Source: Aquirufa antheringensis
GTDB taxonomy: Bacteria; Bacteroidota; Bacteroidia; Cytophagales; Spirosomataceae
Direction of reading: 5' to 3'
Assembly: GCF_004307425.1 (NCBI RefSeq)
Contig: NZ_SEWZ01000001.1
Span: 187,662 to 251,661 of the forward strand
DNA: 64,000 bases
The translations under genes and the position numbers were made by a program. Positions 63,201 to 64,000 of this stretch are shown one piece after another (position 1 is the stretch's first letter; each line of letters starts with the position of its first letter). Under the pieces are notes generated by a model. It did no database searches and was not told where the DNA came from. It was given only the letters and a program-made list of their open reading frames with translations.

Positions 63201-63514
63201 AAGCACTTCCTTACCAGGCTCAATTCTCTCCTATTAGGGGAATTCAAGCAGCCGATTTCAATAAGGATGGCAAACTAGATATTTTATTAGCGGGTAATTT
63301 CTTTGATTCACTTCCGGAATGGGGGCGATTTGATGCGAATTATGGTCTTCTACTAGAAGGACAAGGAAAAGGGAAGTTCGCCGTGAAATTATCAAAGCAA
63401 ACAGGATTTAAAACCCTCGGTCAAGTACGTAATATGGCGCTCGTAAAAGGAGGAAAGTCGACGTATGTAGTATTGGCCAAAAATGATGACAAAGCCCAAG
63501 TATTTAAATTTTAA
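60215..63514 (+). CDS. FG-GAP/VCBS repeat lipoprotein with ASPIC/UnbV domain (CRTAC-like), copy 2
   Basis: A 1099-residue lipoprotein (lipobox SLFSC). It has the same architecture as the locus 1 protein: FG-GAP/VCBS repeats (DVNNDGLSDLF, DVNGDGLMDIY, DYDRDGDLDMY, DLDNDGDLDLV), an ASPIC/UnbV segment (GIGARVTVYQKGGFKVLQQM...VLWPNDKIETI) near residues 525-590, then a second repeat-rich half (DADKDGDLDLF, DYDKDGDIDLF). ATG 60215 opens the signal sequence; the longer upstream frame starts in the terminator and is rejected. Another paralogue follows 4 bp later. Confidence 0.88.
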   Translation: MKNYPLIFLISISLFSCSQQEDNLFEELPAEQTGIDFVNRSLEKKEFNIFNYRNFYNGGGVAIGDVNNDGLSDLFVTSNFEDNKLYLNKGSMKFEDITVKSGIVGKKFWSTGVTFADVNGDGLMDIYVCNSGSRDQRGNQLYINQGIKGGVPTYKDQAKEAGLEDGGFSTHAAFFDYDRDGDLDMYLLNNSFTPIDKLGYTNLREERDKLGGDKLFRNDSKDGKELHFTDVSETAGIYGSLIGFGLGITIGDVNNDNWPDIYISNDFYERDYLYINQKNGTFKEDLENEMPHISLSSMGADMADLNDDGYMDIFVTDMLPGDDRRLKTTSVFEGYNLVELKKKRGFWNQYMRNNLQLNNGDGTFSEVGQLAGVHATDWSWGALIFDMDNDGKKDIFVANGIAKDLTDQDFVDFLGDRNTMQQMLDGKKFDYKEFTDKISSVPIPNYAYKNEGDLKFSNQVKSWGLEGPGFSNGSAYGDLDNDGDLDLVVNNVNAPLSVYKNKSNEKLKNHYLTVHLKGADRNLNGIGARVTVYQKGGFKVLQQMPNRGFQSSSDHQMVFGLGANGAIDSVQVLWPNDKIETIKSVKADQIITLKQENAKEIFHFFEAKQTPIFADVTSGLLDYLHVESMFNDYDRDVLLKQKYSTQGPALAVGDVNGDGLEDIYLGGAAGQIKQLFIQKTGGKFVNSPQADFSLDQTTENTDATFFDADKDGDLDLFVVTGSNEFAENAPELHDLLYLNDGKGNLKRDVRFPMIYENGSSVSAADYDKDGDIDLFVGTRMINAKYGQSAQSNLFINDGTGGFKNQSKRYMPQVTELGMVTDSEWADVNGDGYVDLLVTQDWGPVVVFKNERGRKLTKQEPVAGSEGLWSCIKPADIDGDGDMDFVLGNFGLNSKIKASAESPAYLHVGDFDKNGAIEQIISCVTEDGNTYPMVLKGEMQRALPMIKKKFIKYKDYANKTVDELFTEEQREGGTVRQITTTQSSFMINDGKGNFSLQALPYQAQFSPIRGIQAADFNKDGKLDILLAGNFFDSLPEWGRFDANYGLLLEGQGKGKFAVKLSKQTGFKTLGQVRNMALVKGGKSTYVVLAKNDDKAQVFKF

Positions 63515-63518
63515 AACA

Positions 63519-64000
63519 ATGCGTACCAATTATTTTTCAATTCTCTTTCTTTCTATTGTTCTTTTTGCCTGTAATTCAGGTGATGATGTAGTGCTTTTTG
63601 AAAAATTAGATGCAGAAAAAACGCACATCGATTTTTCAAATAATATCACAGAAACGAAGGATTTCAATATCCTAGATTATCTCTATTTCTACAATGGAGG
63701 CGGAGTTTCGTCTGGTGATATCAACAATGATGGCCTGGTAGATTTGTTTTTTGTGTCAAACCAAGGCAAAAACAAATTGTACCTGAACAAGGGAGATATG
63801 CAATTTGAAGACATCTCCGTGAAGGCAGGAATCGAAGGATTCTCTGACTGGAAAACGGGGGTGACGATGGCCGACGTAAATGCGGATGGCTTTTTGGATA
63901 TCTACATTTGTGCGGTAGGGAATTACAAAGGTTTAGAAGGGTCGAACGAGTTATACATCAACAACGGTGACAATACGTTTACAGAGAAATCGAATGAATT
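63519..64000 (+). CDS. FG-GAP/VCBS repeat lipoprotein, copy 3 (3'-truncated by window edge)
   Basis: The open frame runs to the right edge (160 codons visible). A signal sequence ends in LFAC (Cys18). The beginning parallels its upstream neighbour: FEKLDAEKTHIDFSNNITETKDFNILDY, NGGGVSSGDINNDGLVDLFFVSNQGKNKLYLNKGD, DVNADGFLDIYICAVGN. It starts 4 bp after the preceding gene, so the two form a tandem, cotranscribed pair of paralogues. Confidence 0.85.
   Translation, partial: MRTNYFSILFLSIVLFACNSGDDVVLFEKLDAEKTHIDFSNNITETKDFNILDYLYFYNGGGVSSGDINNDGLVDLFFVSNQGKNKLYLNKGDMQFEDISVKAGIEGFSDWKTGVTMADVNADGFLDIYICAVGNYKGLEGSNELYINNGDNTFTEKSNE

Noticed and set aside
1-64000. Prophage, insertion sequence, tRNA or rRNA genes
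   Set aside because: I saw no transposase, integrase or phage structural gene and no cloverleaf or rRNA signature on either strand; weak or degenerate cases could be missed without a search.

Overview
The window looks like chromosomal DNA of a Bacteroidota bacterium, most likely of the order Cytophagales. Evidence for this: two SusC/SusD outer-membrane pairs, a PorW/SprE-type lipoprotein of the type IX secretion system, a LytS/LytTR two-component pair, a fused alpha-beta E1 dehydrogenase, and several TAnnTTTG-type -7 promoter elements. A freshwater Aquirufa-like genus is a guess from the overall feel and was not tested. There is no rRNA, tRNA, prophage, insertion sequence or CRISPR array. Both edges cut genes: ffh on the left and a VCBS/CRTAC-type lipoprotein on the right.

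Layout. 1-12 kb is housekeeping: ffh, pheT, def, ppa, sppA, bioB, a GNAT acetyltransferase, rny, zapA with a coiled-coil partner, and a polysaccharide flippase. 12-18 kb holds a LytTR regulator/kinase pair, a secreted DUF1080 (3-keto-glycoside hydrolase-like) protein with a cytochrome c beta-propeller partner, and a DUF1573 protein. 18-24 kb carries the fused E1 enzyme in one run with nuoI, nuoJ and nuoK, facing uvrC. 24-34 kb is SusC/SusD locus 1 with a large FG-GAP/ASPIC-UnbV lipoprotein, which converges on a cytochrome c/FG-GAP lipoprotein. That last gene ends an operon porW - PBP1A - cytochrome/FG-GAP. 38-45 kb has atpZ, PBP2 (mrdA), rodA, an MFS transporter and an unrecognised protein with kinase/aminoglycoside-phosphotransferase-like motifs. 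44.9-47.8 kb is a partial ATP synthase operon (atpI-like, B, E, F, H) that ends at a terminator before any alpha or gamma gene. 47.9-55 kb contains a SAM riboswitch with metX, an SDR, a nucleoside MFS transporter, a DUF3592 protein, myo-inositol oxygenase, an NTF2-like protein, a serine hydrolase and yidD. 55-64 kb is SusC/SusD locus 2 followed by two tandem FG-GAP/ASPIC-UnbV lipoproteins.

The most unusual object lies in the 277-bp gap between the convergent myo-inositol oxygenase and NTF2-like genes (52746-53027). Three hairpins share one 23-nt apical core but have completely different, perfectly self-complementary 17-21 bp arms. Two point along the + transcript and one along the - transcript. 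The outer two begin in the stop codon of the gene they follow. The core shows a compensatory C-G to T-A change and an A-to-G change that keeps a GNRA tetraloop, which suggests selection on an RNA structure. I do not recognise this element family.

Functionally the window joins outer-membrane nutrient capture (SusCD plus FG-GAP lipoproteins), envelope growth (PBP1A, PBP2, RodA, flippase, PorW) and energy metabolism (E1, NuoIJK, ATP synthase). Two large complexes, NADH dehydrogenase and ATP synthase, are encoded here only in part.
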